From the NCBI RefSeq assembly GCF_002157835.1, contig NZ_CP020809.1, positions 1,860,001 to 1,924,000 of the forward strand: DNA of 64,000 nucleotides. Direction: 5' to 3'. Made by a program: the position numbers and the translations under genes. The stretch's first letter is position 1. Every line of letters starts with the position of its first letter. The notes beneath the pieces are model-generated. The model ran no database searches and was not told where the DNA came from. It saw nothing but the letters and a program-made list of their open reading frames with translations. This document shows positions 1 through 8,330 of the stretch, piece by piece. Origin of the DNA: Mycobacterium dioxanotrophicus (lineage in GTDB: Bacteria > Actinomycetota > Actinomycetes > Mycobacteriales > Mycobacteriaceae).

Positions 1-425
1 TTCCCGACGACGGCGACGACGGGGTGCGCACCGTGATCGGGCCGCGCTGGCTGCGCGCGGCCTGGGCCGTCGACGCCGATGCCCGGTCGGTGTTCATCGA
101 GTCGCCGAACGAGGTGTCGATGCCGGGCGGCTGGTATCGCAATCAGTTGTGGTTCCGCCCGGGTCTATTTGGAGATGTGTTGCTTTGCTTGGGAATTCAC
201 GGGCAGATGATTCACGTCAGCCGACGCACCCGGACTGTCTGCGTGAAGTTCTCGACGTGGCCGCAGGCCCAGGAACCCCGCTTCATGCAGGACACTCTGC
301 GGGCGTTCGATGCGGTCGGAGGGGCGTTGAGCGGCCGCCAGCGCATGGGAGACAAACACCGTCTGCCCGGCATCGTCTCGGGTATGACGCGGCATTCGGG
401 CGCCGGCAATCCCGACCAGTCTTGA
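1..425 (+). CDS. Serine hydrolase, beta-lactamase/NylB-like, C-terminal part (5' end outside window)
   Basis: The frame is open from the left edge and stops at 423-425, giving about 141 residues. The visible part resembles the C-terminal third of class C beta-lactamase-like serine hydrolases (6-aminohexanoate-oligomer hydrolase or esterase type): a W-Y-R-N-Q-L-W-F stretch, then G-I-H-G-Q near the usual substrate-pocket loop, then V-C-V-K-F-S-T-W-P, which matches the final strand of that fold. The catalytic Ser and Tyr motifs would lie upstream and cannot be checked, so activity and substrate are unknown. No downstream partner on the same strand is close enough to suggest an operon. Family assignment is inference from these motifs. 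Confidence 0.6.
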   Translation, partial: PDDGDDGVRTVIGPRWLRAAWAVDADARSVFIESPNEVSMPGGWYRNQLWFRPGLFGDVLLCLGIHGQMIHVSRRTRTVCVKFSTWPQAQEPRFMQDTLRAFDAVGGALSGRQRMGDKHRLPGIVSGMTRHSGAGNPDQS

Positions 426-523
426 ACGGTTCTGTCGAATGTCCGCCCACAGCGCCGAGTTCGTCTTAGTCTGAGCGTCCGTCACATGTGAATCGAAGCC
501 GGCTGGCGATGCGGGAGGTTGCA

Positions 524-2386
524 ATGGCGAAACGGGTTTCTACGGCGAGCAAGGCCGCCAAAGCGCCCGCGGCGCGTAAAGCTGCGAAAGCGCCTGCGGC
601 GCAGAAGGTCACGAAACCCGCGGTGCGCAAGGCGGCCGCCAAGAAGGCGCCTGCAGCCAAGCGGGAACCGGCTCGTACCGCGCCCGCCAACAAGGGCACC
701 GCAACTACTGCGGCGGCCAAGAAGAGCGCCGCGACCAAACCCGCTGCCAAGTCTGCCGCCAAAAAGACTGCGGCCAAGAAGGCACCCGCCGCCAAGAAGG
801 CACCCGCCGCCAAGAAGGCACCCGCCGCCAAGAAGGTGACTGCGGCCAAGAAAGCCCCCGCCGCCAAGAAGGCACCGGTACGCAGGACCGCCAAAGCGAC
901 AGCCGCCAAGAAAGCGACCAAGGCGACCGCCCGCAAGGGTCCGCTCGGCGGCAAGACCCTCAACGGAATCTCCGAGATCCGTACCTTCTTCCGCACCAAC
1001 ACCCAGCCGATCTACTTCGTCGGCCCGACGGCCTTCAATCTGCTCGGCATCGACCGCTGGGTGCGCAACTTCCAATACATCACCTACTACGACTCCTGGG
1101 ACGGCGCGCATCCGCGGGTGTTCGCGCCGAAGAACAAGCCCTATGTCGAGTTCGAGTCCAGCGAACACATCAACAACTATCTGCTGCGTGACCCCGAGGT
1201 GCGGGCCTATCTGAAGCGGCGCGGCGGCACGCCGATGGTCGCGATGGTCTTCTTCGACGAGGAGACCGAGCAGATCTGCGAAGAGCTCGGTTACAAGCTG
1301 ATCCTGCCGCCGGATTCGCTGCGGCGGCGGCTGGACTCGAAGATCGTCACCACCGAGCTGGGTAATGAGGCCGGTGCGCCGTCGGTGCCCAACGTGCTCG
1401 GTAAGGCGAACAACTACACGCAACTGCGACGCCTTGCGGGCAAACAGCGACTGGGCTCGGACCTGGTGGTGCAGACGCCTTACGGCGACTCCGGCAAGAC
1501 CACGTTCTTCATCAAGTCGAAGGCGGACTGGGACAAAGACGCCGCGGACATGGTCGGCCAGGAACTCAAGGTGATGAAGCGCATCAACAACAAGGCCGCC
1601 GCGGTGGAGGCCTGCATCACCAAGCACGGCACCATCGTCGGACCGTTCATGACCGACCTCACCGGATATCCAGAACTGACGCCCTATAAGGGTGGGTGGT
1701 GCGGCAATGACCTGTTCCCTGAAGCGCTTTCGGATGAGCAGCGCGCCACCGCGATCAGCCATGTCCGCAAGATGGGGGACCGGTTGGCCAAGGAGGGTTA
1801 CCGCGGCTTCCTCGAGATCGATGTGCTCATCGACCTCGACACCGACGAGGTGTACCTGGGTGAGATCAACCCGCGCATCTCGGGCGCCTCGTCGATGACC
1901 AACGTGACTGCCGGTGCCTACGCCGACGTACCGCTGTTCCTGTTCCACCTTCTCGAATTCATGGACGTGGACTACACCATCAACGTCGAGGAGATCAACG
2001 ACCGGTGGCGGGATCTCGCGGCGGTCGACGTGTGGTCGCAGCTGATCATGAAGGAACCGAACAAGACCGTGGAGCGGATTCTGGCCGCACCGAAGACCGG
2101 GACCTGGCACCTCGACGACGACGGTGTGTTGACCTTCGCTCAGGTGGTCAATGACTGGCATGACATCACCGGCGAGGACGAAGCCTTCTTCCTCAGGGTT
2201 TACGGCGAAGGCGATTACCGGTTCAAGGGCGCCGATCTGGGGATCCTGGTGACGAAAGGCCGGATGCAGACCGCCGAAGGACTGACGCCGCGGTGCCTGC
2301 ACTACATCGAGGGCATCCGCGACGCTTACCAATCCGAGCCACTGCCCGATCCTCCCGCGGTCCATCCCGTCGCCTATGTGAAGTAA
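524..2386 (+). CDS. ATP-grasp protein with histone-H1-like Lys/Ala-rich N-terminal tail
   Basis: The ATG at 524 (620 aa) is preferred over the in-frame GTG at 488 because GGGAGG at 513-518 lies 5 bases before it. Residues 1 to about 138 are almost only Ala, Lys, Pro, Arg and Thr, built of AAKK/PAAKK units like the C-terminal tail of mycobacterial HupB and of histone H1. The rest is a single globular ATP-grasp ligase-like region: a glycine-rich P-Y-G-D-S-G-K-T-T-F segment, then G-F-L-E-I-D-V and E-I-N-P-R-I-S-G-A-S-S-M-T-N, the metal-binding Glu/Asn signature of the superfamily. The tail suggests binding to nucleic acid or another polyanion (inference). Substrate is unknown. It appears monocistronic, with hairpins downstream. 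Confidence 0.85.
   Translation: MAKRVSTASKAAKAPAARKAAKAPAAQKVTKPAVRKAAAKKAPAAKREPARTAPANKGTATTAAAKKSAATKPAAKSAAKKTAAKKAPAAKKAPAAKKAPAAKKVTAAKKAPAAKKAPVRRTAKATAAKKATKATARKGPLGGKTLNGISEIRTFFRTNTQPIYFVGPTAFNLLGIDRWVRNFQYITYYDSWDGAHPRVFAPKNKPYVEFESSEHINNYLLRDPEVRAYLKRRGGTPMVAMVFFDEETEQICEELGYKLILPPDSLRRRLDSKIVTTELGNEAGAPSVPNVLGKANNYTQLRRLAGKQRLGSDLVVQTPYGDSGKTTFFIKSKADWDKDAADMVGQELKVMKRINNKAAAVEACITKHGTIVGPFMTDLTGYPELTPYKGGWCGNDLFPEALSDEQRATAISHVRKMGDRLAKEGYRGFLEIDVLIDLDTDEVYLGEINPRISGASSMTNVTAGAYADVPLFLFHLLEFMDVDYTINVEEINDRWRDLAAVDVWSQLIMKEPNKTVERILAAPKTGTWHLDDDGVLTFAQVVNDWHDITGEDEAFFLRVYGEGDYRFKGADLGILVTKGRMQTAEGLTPRCLHYIEGIRDAYQSEPLPDPPAVHPVAYVK
782..835 (+). repeat. Three perfect 18-bp tandem repeats inside the Lys/Ala tail
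   Basis: The unit GCACCCGCCGCCAAGAAG occurs three times head to tail (782-799, 800-817, 818-835) and encodes APAAKK each time, with degenerate copies on both sides. Exact nucleotide identity among the copies points to recent slippage or duplication, so tail length may vary among strains. Confidence 0.9.
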
Positions 2387-2735
2387 GCGCTGCCGATCCG
2401 AGCGATCGGAGAGTTCGCGGCGAAGCCGTCGTCACGTTGGAGCCCGCGTTCGGTGCGGGAGATGGTGGTGGGCCAGCGCGGCTTTCGGTGTCGAGTCAGC
2501 GTTCGCGATCACCGAGACTGACCACAGGGACAAATTCCGCGGAGCTTTTGTCCCTGACGTGAATGTCGGTACCCAGGGCCGACCGGCGAACGCGCCGATT
2601 GGTGGTGGTGCCCACCCTTCAACCCCAACCACCACCGTCGCCCATTTAGTTTCTGTACAAATCGTCGTGGATGAACATGGATGCCCTCCATTTTGTACAT
2701 CCAGTGATGCACTGTTCCTGCCTAAAGTCAGGGAC
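2387..2735. other. Intergenic region with two inverted repeats and the gabT promoter
   Basis: No gene is supported in this 349-base gap. CAGGGACAAA (2525-2534) is matched by TTTGTCCCTG (2547-2556) around a 12-base loop. GGTGGTGGT (2601-2609) is matched by ACCACCACC (2628-2636). Either could be the transcript end of the ATP-grasp gene. The last 85 bases hold the likely gabT control region, listed separately. The aminotransferase frame stays open back to 2559, but that extension has no family similarity and is not taken as coding. Confidence 0.6.
2654..2699. promoter_or_regulatory. Candidate operator: paired TGTACAAA inverted repeat upstream of gabT
   Basis: TGTACAAA at 2654-2661 faces TTTGTACA at 2692-2699, a perfect 8-base inverted repeat with half-sites about 38 bases apart, ending 36 bases before the gabT ATG. 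A related 15-mer, CTGTACGAAATGTCG (8247-8261), lies in the pucR/glutaryl-CoA dehydrogenase intergenic region and matches CTGTACAAATCGTCG (2653-2667) at 12 of 15 positions. The likely binder is the cluster PucR protein (inference). Confidence 0.45.
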
Positions 2736-4088
2736 ATGACTGTCGTCGACACTCGCCAAGACCGCCCGAGCAGCGTGCGCCGGGTCGTCACCGCGATCCC
2801 CGGCCCTCGCTCGGTCGAACTGGCCGACCGCCGTGCCGCTGCACTGCCCGCCGGGCTCACCAGCTCGTCGGCCGTCTACGCCGAACGGGCCGCCGATGGC
2901 GTCTTGGTTGATGTGGACGGCAACTCGTTCATCGACCTCGGTAGCGGTATCGCCGTCACGACCGTCGGCAACAGCGCGCCGCGGGTCGTGGAGCGCGCGG
3001 CCGCGCAGCTCGAGCGATTCACTCACACTTGCTTCCTCGTCAACGGCTACGAGAGCTACCTGGAGGTGTGCGAGACCCTGAACCGGCTGACTCCCGGGGA
3101 CCACCAGAAGCGCAGCGCCTTGTTCAACACCGGCGCCGAGGCGGTCGAGAACGCGGTCAAGTACGCGCGCGTGGCCACCGGCCGCCCCGCCGTTGTGGTG
3201 TTCGACCATGCCTTCCACGGTCGCAGCCTGCTCACCATGACCATGACGGCCAAGAACATGCCGTACAAGAACAACTTTGGGCCGTTTGCGCCTGAGGTGT
3301 ACCGGGTGCCGATGGCCTACCCGTACCGGTGGCCGAGCGGGCCGGACAACGCGGCCGCCGAGGCCTTCGAAGAGTTCCGGCTCGTGGTCGACACCCAGAT
3401 CGGCGCCGGTTCCGTTGCCGCAGTGGTGGTCGAGCCCATCCAGGGCGAGGGCGGATTCATCGTTCCCGCAGCGGGATTCCTGCGTCAGGTCGCCGAATTC
3501 TGCGCCGAGCGGGGCATCCTGCTGATCGCCGACGAAGTGCAGACCGGCATCGCCCGCACCGGCCACTGGTTCGCCAGCGAACACGAAGGCATCGTTCCCG
3601 ACCTCATCACGACGGCGAAGGGTCTCGGCGGCGGACTGCCGCTGGCCGCGGTGACCGGCCGTGCCGAGGTGATGGACGCCGCGCATGCCGGAGGCATCGG
3701 CGGAACCTACAGCGGCAACCCCGTCGCGTGCGAGGCGGCACTGGGAGTCTTCGAGACCATCGAGTCCGAAGACCTGCTGACCCGGGCCCGCCGGATCGGC
3801 GACATTCTGCAGGCCGAGCTGGCCGACATCGCCGCCGGAACCAACGTCATCGGTGACGTCCGCGGCCGCGGAGCGATGATCGCCGCCGAATTCGTCACGG
3901 GTGATGCCTTGACGCCCAATCGCGACGCGGTGGCCGAGATCGTGCGCTACGCGCAGGACAACGGTGTACTGACGTTGAGCGCAGGCACATTCGGCAATGT
4001 GCTGAGATTCCTTCCGCCACTGACCATCCCGGACGAATTGCTGCGCGAGGGGCTCGGCGTGATCCGCGACGCAGTGGCCCGGATCTGA
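2736..4088 (+). CDS. gabT: 4-aminobutyrate (or 5-aminovalerate) aminotransferase, class III PLP
   Basis: The 450-residue enzyme moves the terminal amino group of GABA, or of 5-aminovalerate, to 2-oxoglutarate, giving a semialdehyde and glutamate. The class III signature is complete: A-D-E-V-Q-T-G-I-A-R-T-G contains the pyridine-nitrogen Asp (about residue 266), and T-A-K-G-L-G-G-G contains the Schiff-base Lys (about residue 295). The ATG at 2736 gives the usual GabT length; the frame extends further upstream without similarity. It leads an operon with the aldehyde dehydrogenase (24-base gap) and CoA-transferase. Because the cluster continues to glutaryl-CoA dehydrogenase, a C5 substrate (DavT role) is as likely as GABA. 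Confidence 0.9.
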   Translation: MTVVDTRQDRPSSVRRVVTAIPGPRSVELADRRAAALPAGLTSSSAVYAERAADGVLVDVDGNSFIDLGSGIAVTTVGNSAPRVVERAAAQLERFTHTCFLVNGYESYLEVCETLNRLTPGDHQKRSALFNTGAEAVENAVKYARVATGRPAVVVFDHAFHGRSLLTMTMTAKNMPYKNNFGPFAPEVYRVPMAYPYRWPSGPDNAAAEAFEEFRLVVDTQIGAGSVAAVVVEPIQGEGGFIVPAAGFLRQVAEFCAERGILLIADEVQTGIARTGHWFASEHEGIVPDLITTAKGLGGGLPLAAVTGRAEVMDAAHAGGIGGTYSGNPVACEAALGVFETIESEDLLTRARRIGDILQAELADIAAGTNVIGDVRGRGAMIAAEFVTGDALTPNRDAVAEIVRYAQDNGVLTLSAGTFGNVLRFLPPLTIPDELLREGLGVIRDAVARI

Positions 4089-4112
4089 TCCGGATCTGAA
4101 AGGACTACCGAC

Positions 4113-5561
4113 GTGATAGAGCTGCTCAACCACATCGACGGGGCATGGACCGGCGGTGCCGCTGCGCAATTGGTCGACAACAATCCGGCCTTCCCCGAGC
4201 AGACGGTGGCCACCGGCACTTTGGCCGACCACGACCAGCTGGACCGGGCTGTGCGCGCGGCGCGTGAGGCCGCGGCGCGATGGGCGCGCGAACCCATGCA
4301 CGCCCGCGCGGCCGTGCTGTCCCGCGCGGCCGACCTGGTCGACCGGTCCGCCGAAGCGTGGGGCGCCGAACTGACGCGCGAGGAGGGCAAGACCCTCGCA
4401 GAAGGCATCGGCGAGGTGCGTCGGGCCGCGCAAATCCTGCGCTACTACGGCGGCGCCGCCGACCGCGAGGCCGGCGCGGTGTACTCGTCGCCGCGGGCTG
4501 GCGAGCAGATCCTGGTGACGCGCAAGCCGATCGGTGTAGTCGCCATCGTCACGCCGTTCAACTTCCCGATCGCGATCCCGACATGGAAGATCGCGCCGGC
4601 CCTGGTGTACGGCAACACCGTGGTGTTCAAACCGGCCAGCGTGGTGCCCGTCCTGGCGATGCGGTTGACCGAGGCGCTGGTCGAGGCCGGCCTGCCGCCC
4701 GGCGTGCTCAACCTGGTGATCGCAGGCGGTGCGGTGGCGTCGGCGCTGGCCGAGCACCCGGGTGTGGATGCCATCAGCTTCACCGGATCGACCGCAGTGG
4801 GGCGGGGCATCGCCGCCGCTGCGGCCGCGCGAGGGGTTCCGGTGCAGGCTGAGATGGGCGGAAAGAACGCCGCGGTGGTACTGGAGGACGCCGATCTGGA
4901 CCTCGCCGCCGAGCAGGTGATGCTGGGCGCCTTCCGCTCATCCGGCCAGAAGTGTACGGCCACATCACGTCTCATCGTCGCCGACGCGGTGGCCGACGAG
5001 TTCCTGACCGAGCTGGCCATCCGGGTGAAGGGCCTTGAGGTCGGCGATCCGATGCAGGCGTCGGTCGCCGTGGGCCCGGTGGTCAACGAATCCGCCTGCC
5101 GCTACATCAAGCAGCGCACCGCCGATGCCGTCTCCGACGGCGCCCGCGTGGTCGCGTCAGCCGAGGATCACCAATCCGGTTCTGGTGACGGCTACTTCGT
5201 CACTCCGACGGTCTTGCAGTTACCGTCGGTGCAGGCGCCCCTGTGGTCGGAGGAGCTGTTCGGCCCGGTGCTGTCGGTGCTGCGGGCGTCCACCACCGAA
5301 CAGGCCTTCGAGCTGGCCAACAGTGGTGACTATGGCCTCTCGGCTGCGGTGTTCACCACCGACCTGAGTCGCGCGCTCGCTGCCGTCGACGACCTCGATG
5401 TCGGTGTGCTGCACGTCAATTCGGAGTCGGCAGGCGCCGACCCGCACGTTCCGTTCGGGGGTGCCAAGCGCAGCGGCTACGGCCCGAAGGAGCAGGGCGA
5501 GGCGGCCCGGGAGTTCTTCACTCACACCACCACGGTGTATCTGCGCGGGGGACGGCCGTGA
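4113..5561 (+). CDS. gabD: Succinate/glutarate-semialdehyde dehydrogenase (ALDH superfamily)
   Basis: The 482-residue NAD(P)-dependent aldehyde dehydrogenase would oxidise the semialdehyde made by the preceding aminotransferase to succinate or glutarate. Residues visible are the general-base Glu in A-E-M-G-G-K-N (about 247), the nucleophile Cys in S-G-Q-K-C-T-A-T-S-R (about 281), and the P-F-N-F-P nucleotide-fold motif near residue 149. The GTG start has AAAGGA upstream. Its end overlaps the CoA-transferase start by four bases (GTGA), implying translational coupling. Specificity for C4 or C5 cannot be told from sequence; the neighbours favour glutarate semialdehyde. Confidence 0.85.
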   Translation: MIELLNHIDGAWTGGAAAQLVDNNPAFPEQTVATGTLADHDQLDRAVRAAREAAARWAREPMHARAAVLSRAADLVDRSAEAWGAELTREEGKTLAEGIGEVRRAAQILRYYGGAADREAGAVYSSPRAGEQILVTRKPIGVVAIVTPFNFPIAIPTWKIAPALVYGNTVVFKPASVVPVLAMRLTEALVEAGLPPGVLNLVIAGGAVASALAEHPGVDAISFTGSTAVGRGIAAAAAARGVPVQAEMGGKNAAVVLEDADLDLAAEQVMLGAFRSSGQKCTATSRLIVADAVADEFLTELAIRVKGLEVGDPMQASVAVGPVVNESACRYIKQRTADAVSDGARVVASAEDHQSGSGDGYFVTPTVLQLPSVQAPLWSEELFGPVLSVLRASTTEQAFELANSGDYGLSAAVFTTDLSRALAAVDDLDVGVLHVNSESAGADPHVPFGGAKRSGYGPKEQGEAAREFFTHTTTVYLRGGRP

Positions 5562-6667
5562 GCAGCCCTGGTGCGCTGGACGGCGTCGTCGTCGCCGACT
5601 TCAGCCGCGTGCTGGCGGGGCCCTACGCGACGATGATGCTGGCTGACCTCGGCGCCGAAGTGATCAAGATCGAACGGCCCGGTTCGGGTGACGACACCCG
5701 AAGCTGGGGACCGCCGTTCGACGCGGACGGGCAGGCGACGTACTTCAACTCGGTCAACCGCAACAAGCGCTCGGTGGTGCTGGACCTGCAGACCCCGGAA
5801 GGCGTCGAGCAGGCGCGGGAGATCGTGCGCCGAGCGGATGTCGTCGTCGAGAACTTCCGCACCGGCACCATGGAACGTCTGGGGTTGGGCTACGACGACC
5901 TCGCCGAGCAGCAGCCCGGCCTGATCTATTGCTCCATCACGGGTTTCGGTTCCGGTCAAGGGGCCGACCTGCCCGGCTACGACCTGCTGGTGCAGGCCGT
6001 CGGCGGCCTGATGAGCGTCACCGGGCCGCATCCTGGTGAACCCACGAAGGTCGGTGTCGCGTTGGTCGACGTGCTGGCCGGATTGCACGCTGCCACAGGT
6101 ATCCTCGCCGCGCTGCACCACCGCACTGCCACCGGGCATGGACAAAAGGTGGAGACCAACCTGCTTTCGACGCTGCTGTCGTCGCTGGTCAACCAGGCGT
6201 CGGGCTACCTCGGCGCGGGAGCGGTCCCCGGAATCATGGGCAACCGGCATCCCAGCATCACTCCGTATCAGGTGTTTTCGACCGCAGACCGGCCCCTGGT
6301 GCTGGCCGTCGGCAACGACAAGCAATTCCGCGCGCTGTGCGTGGCCCTGGGCTGTGAATCGCTGGCCGATTCAGAGGAATACGCCGACAACACGTCCCGG
6401 GTCCGCAACCGCGATGCGCTGGTCGCCGTGTTGACCGAACGCCTCGTCACCCGCGGCTCCGACGAATGGTTCGCCGTGCTGAACGAGGCCGGGGTTCCGG
6501 TCGGGCCGATCAACGACATCGCGCAAGCCTTCGATTTGGCCAAGCGTCTCGAGCTCGGCGCCGTCGTCGACGTGCCCGGCACGTCGGTGCCGCAAGTGGC
6601 CAACCCGATCCGCATGTCGGTCACGCCCCCGCAATACCGCAGTGCGCCACCGAAATTGGGCGGTTAG
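5558..6667 (+). CDS. Family III CoA-transferase, probable succinyl-CoA:glutarate CoA-transferase
   Basis: This 369-residue protein has the CaiB/BaiF fold signatures: an N-terminal D-F-S-R-V-L-A-G-P-Y-A-T-M-M-L-A-D-L-G-A stretch followed by E-V-I-K-I-E-R-P, then N-R-N-K-R-S-V and G-Y-D-L-L-V-Q-A-V-G-G-L. Such enzymes transfer CoA between carboxylic acids through covalent intermediates. The GTG start overlaps the dehydrogenase stop. Coming after an aminotransferase and a semialdehyde dehydrogenase, and near glutaryl-CoA dehydrogenase, it most plausibly activates glutarate (GcdG/SUGCT role). This substrate is inferred from context. It converges with pucR, with only 8 bases between stops. Confidence 0.8.
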   Translation: MSSPGALDGVVVADFSRVLAGPYATMMLADLGAEVIKIERPGSGDDTRSWGPPFDADGQATYFNSVNRNKRSVVLDLQTPEGVEQAREIVRRADVVVENFRTGTMERLGLGYDDLAEQQPGLIYCSITGFGSGQGADLPGYDLLVQAVGGLMSVTGPHPGEPTKVGVALVDVLAGLHAATGILAALHHRTATGHGQKVETNLLSTLLSSLVNQASGYLGAGAVPGIMGNRHPSITPYQVFSTADRPLVLAVGNDKQFRALCVALGCESLADSEEYADNTSRVRNRDALVAVLTERLVTRGSDEWFAVLNEAGVPVGPINDIAQAFDLAKRLELGAVVDVPGTSVPQVANPIRMSVTPPQYRSAPPKLGG

Positions 6668-6675
6668 GGCGACCC

Positions 6676-8220
6676 TCAGCGTTTCGGCAGCTCCTGAGCC
6701 AGCAGTTCTCTGGCCTTGAGCGCGATCCACATCTCCGAGCGGGTGTGCGCGGAATCCAGGTCGCGGCCGGTCAGTTCGGCCACCCGGACCATGCGGCCCC
6801 GCAGGGTGTGGCGGTGCACGCCCAGTTCGGCCGCTGCGGCCTCCCAGTGACCATTGTGGTGCAGGAAAGACTCAAGGGACTCCACCAATTTGGCGCCGGT
6901 CTCGGCGTCGTAGTCCTGCAGTGCGCCCAGCCAGCGGTTGGCGATCGAGCGCAGCACGGTGTCCGGCTGCGTGCTGAGCAAGAGGCTGAACGTACCCAGT
7001 TCGTCGAACCCGACCAGCCGGTGCCCGTTGGCCTCTGCCACCCGCACGGCTGAAAGCGCTTGCTGCAGGCTGAGTCCGGCGTTGGTGATCGGGGCCGGTT
7101 CGCCGAGGCCGCCGTTGATGGCGCGGCGCAGGCCGGTGCGGGCCCTGTTGTAGACGCGGTCGAGTTCGGTGCCGGCGCCATCGGCATGGACGACCACGGC
7201 CAGCCCGTCGCCGTTGCGGACACCGGCCATCAGATACGGCTGAGGATCCAGTGCGGCCGCCAATTGATGTTCGGCCGGCAGGGCGGGGCCGATATCGGTG
7301 AATACCGCGACGACCACCGAGTCATCGGGCGCGAAGCCGAAATAGCGCAGCAATGCCGGATCCACGTCGAGTGTGCTGTCCAGCAGCGCCTGTGTGACAC
7401 CGGTGCGCAGGCGCTGTTCGGCATCGATGACCCGCGCCGGCTTCGCGAGTTCGATGGACAACAGCGCCAGCGCGTGGCCGACCAGCAGCCGCTCGCCGGC
7501 ATCGAGCGGATTGGCCGAGGACACTGCCAGATAACCCTGCTTCTCGTCGGCCCCGGGAATCTGCTGGATGGTCAGGCTGCCCCGGTCGTCGACCACCACG
7601 CGGCTCACACCGCGGCGTCGCTTCTGGTCCTTGTCCAGTTGCTCCTGCACGCGTTCGACGACCCCGGCGGTGTCGACCCCGGCTTCGGCCAGCACCACGC
7701 GGGAGCGGTCCATTACGCACACCGCGCAATCGAGCGCGGACGCGAGGGTATCCACGAGCGCGGGGATGCCGCCCCGCATGGTCACCCGCGCCAAATTTTC
7801 CTGACCCTGCACGACCTTCTGCACCAGCCGAACCTGATCGGCGGTGATCTCGTCGATGACGGCTCGGGAGATCGCGATGAACGGCGTGCTGGGGGACACC
7901 GCCAGCACTGGGATGCCGTACTCGTCGGCGGCCGCGCACACCGCGTCGGGCACCCTCTGGAAGCGCACGCCGGTATCGAATGCCAGTGCAGCACTGCCGG
8001 ACTCGACGATGCGCCGCACATAGTCGCGTTGGTCGTCGTCCGATTCGGGCAGGTGCAGACCCGTCGTCATCACCAGCTCGCCACCGGAGAGCCACGGGCT
8101 GGGATCGGTGAGCTCGATGGCGTGCGCCCAGGTGATCACGCGGTCGATCCCGTCGCGCCCGGCGACCAGCGACAACGCCAGATCGTTGACACCGATCAGC
8201 CGACGTACCGTCATCGCCAT
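6676..8220 (-). CDS. PucR-family transcriptional regulator of the gab/glutarate cluster
   Basis: The 514-residue protein has the PucR layout: an N-terminal sensory domain (about residues 5-125), a middle GGDEF-like region, and a C-terminal helix-turn-helix around A-A-A-E-L-G-V-H-R-H-T-L-R-G-R (about residues 455-480). Members usually activate purine or amino-acid catabolic genes in response to pathway compounds. It is read divergently from the glutaryl-CoA dehydrogenase gene and convergently with gabT-gabD-CoA-transferase, so one regulator is flanked by both halves of the pathway. A second in-frame ATG lies six bases downstream of the chosen start. The effector is unknown. Confidence 0.85.
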   Translation of the reverse strand: MAMTVRRLIGVNDLALSLVAGRDGIDRVITWAHAIELTDPSPWLSGGELVMTTGLHLPESDDDQRDYVRRIVESGSAALAFDTGVRFQRVPDAVCAAADEYGIPVLAVSPSTPFIAISRAVIDEITADQVRLVQKVVQGQENLARVTMRGGIPALVDTLASALDCAVCVMDRSRVVLAEAGVDTAGVVERVQEQLDKDQKRRRGVSRVVVDDRGSLTIQQIPGADEKQGYLAVSSANPLDAGERLLVGHALALLSIELAKPARVIDAEQRLRTGVTQALLDSTLDVDPALLRYFGFAPDDSVVVAVFTDIGPALPAEHQLAAALDPQPYLMAGVRNGDGLAVVVHADGAGTELDRVYNRARTGLRRAINGGLGEPAPITNAGLSLQQALSAVRVAEANGHRLVGFDELGTFSLLLSTQPDTVLRSIANRWLGALQDYDAETGAKLVESLESFLHHNGHWEAAAAELGVHRHTLRGRMVRVAELTGRDLDSAHTRSEMWIALKARELLAQELPKR

Positions 8221-8246
8221 CGTGGGGTTCCCTCTCCGCGCTGCGA

Positions 8247-8261
8247 CTGTACGAAATGTCG
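8247..8261. promoter_or_regulatory. Candidate PucR half-site in the divergent pucR/gcdH promoter
   Basis: CTGTACGAAATGTCG lies in the 110-base gap between the divergent pucR and acyl-CoA dehydrogenase starts and resembles the gabT upstream site (12 of 15 bases). Only one copy was seen here, with no facing partner. Assignment rests on recurrence at two promoters of the same inferred pathway. Confidence 0.4.
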
Positions 8262-8330
8262 ACCCTATCCGACCGGGCTAGACATTACTGACATATCTCG
8301 CCTCGAGTTTCGGCTCGTAGAGTTTGAGTC

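Noticed and set aside
482..2365. 627-residue antisense frame across the ATP-grasp gene
   Set aside because: High GC keeps the opposite frame open; the translation is His/Arg/Leu/Val-rich without a family, while the other strand has clear ATP-grasp motifs and a ribosome binding site.
2646..4757. 703-residue minus-strand frame across gabT and gabD
   Set aside because: Spans two well-supported genes and their gap on the opposite strand, with no motif of its own.
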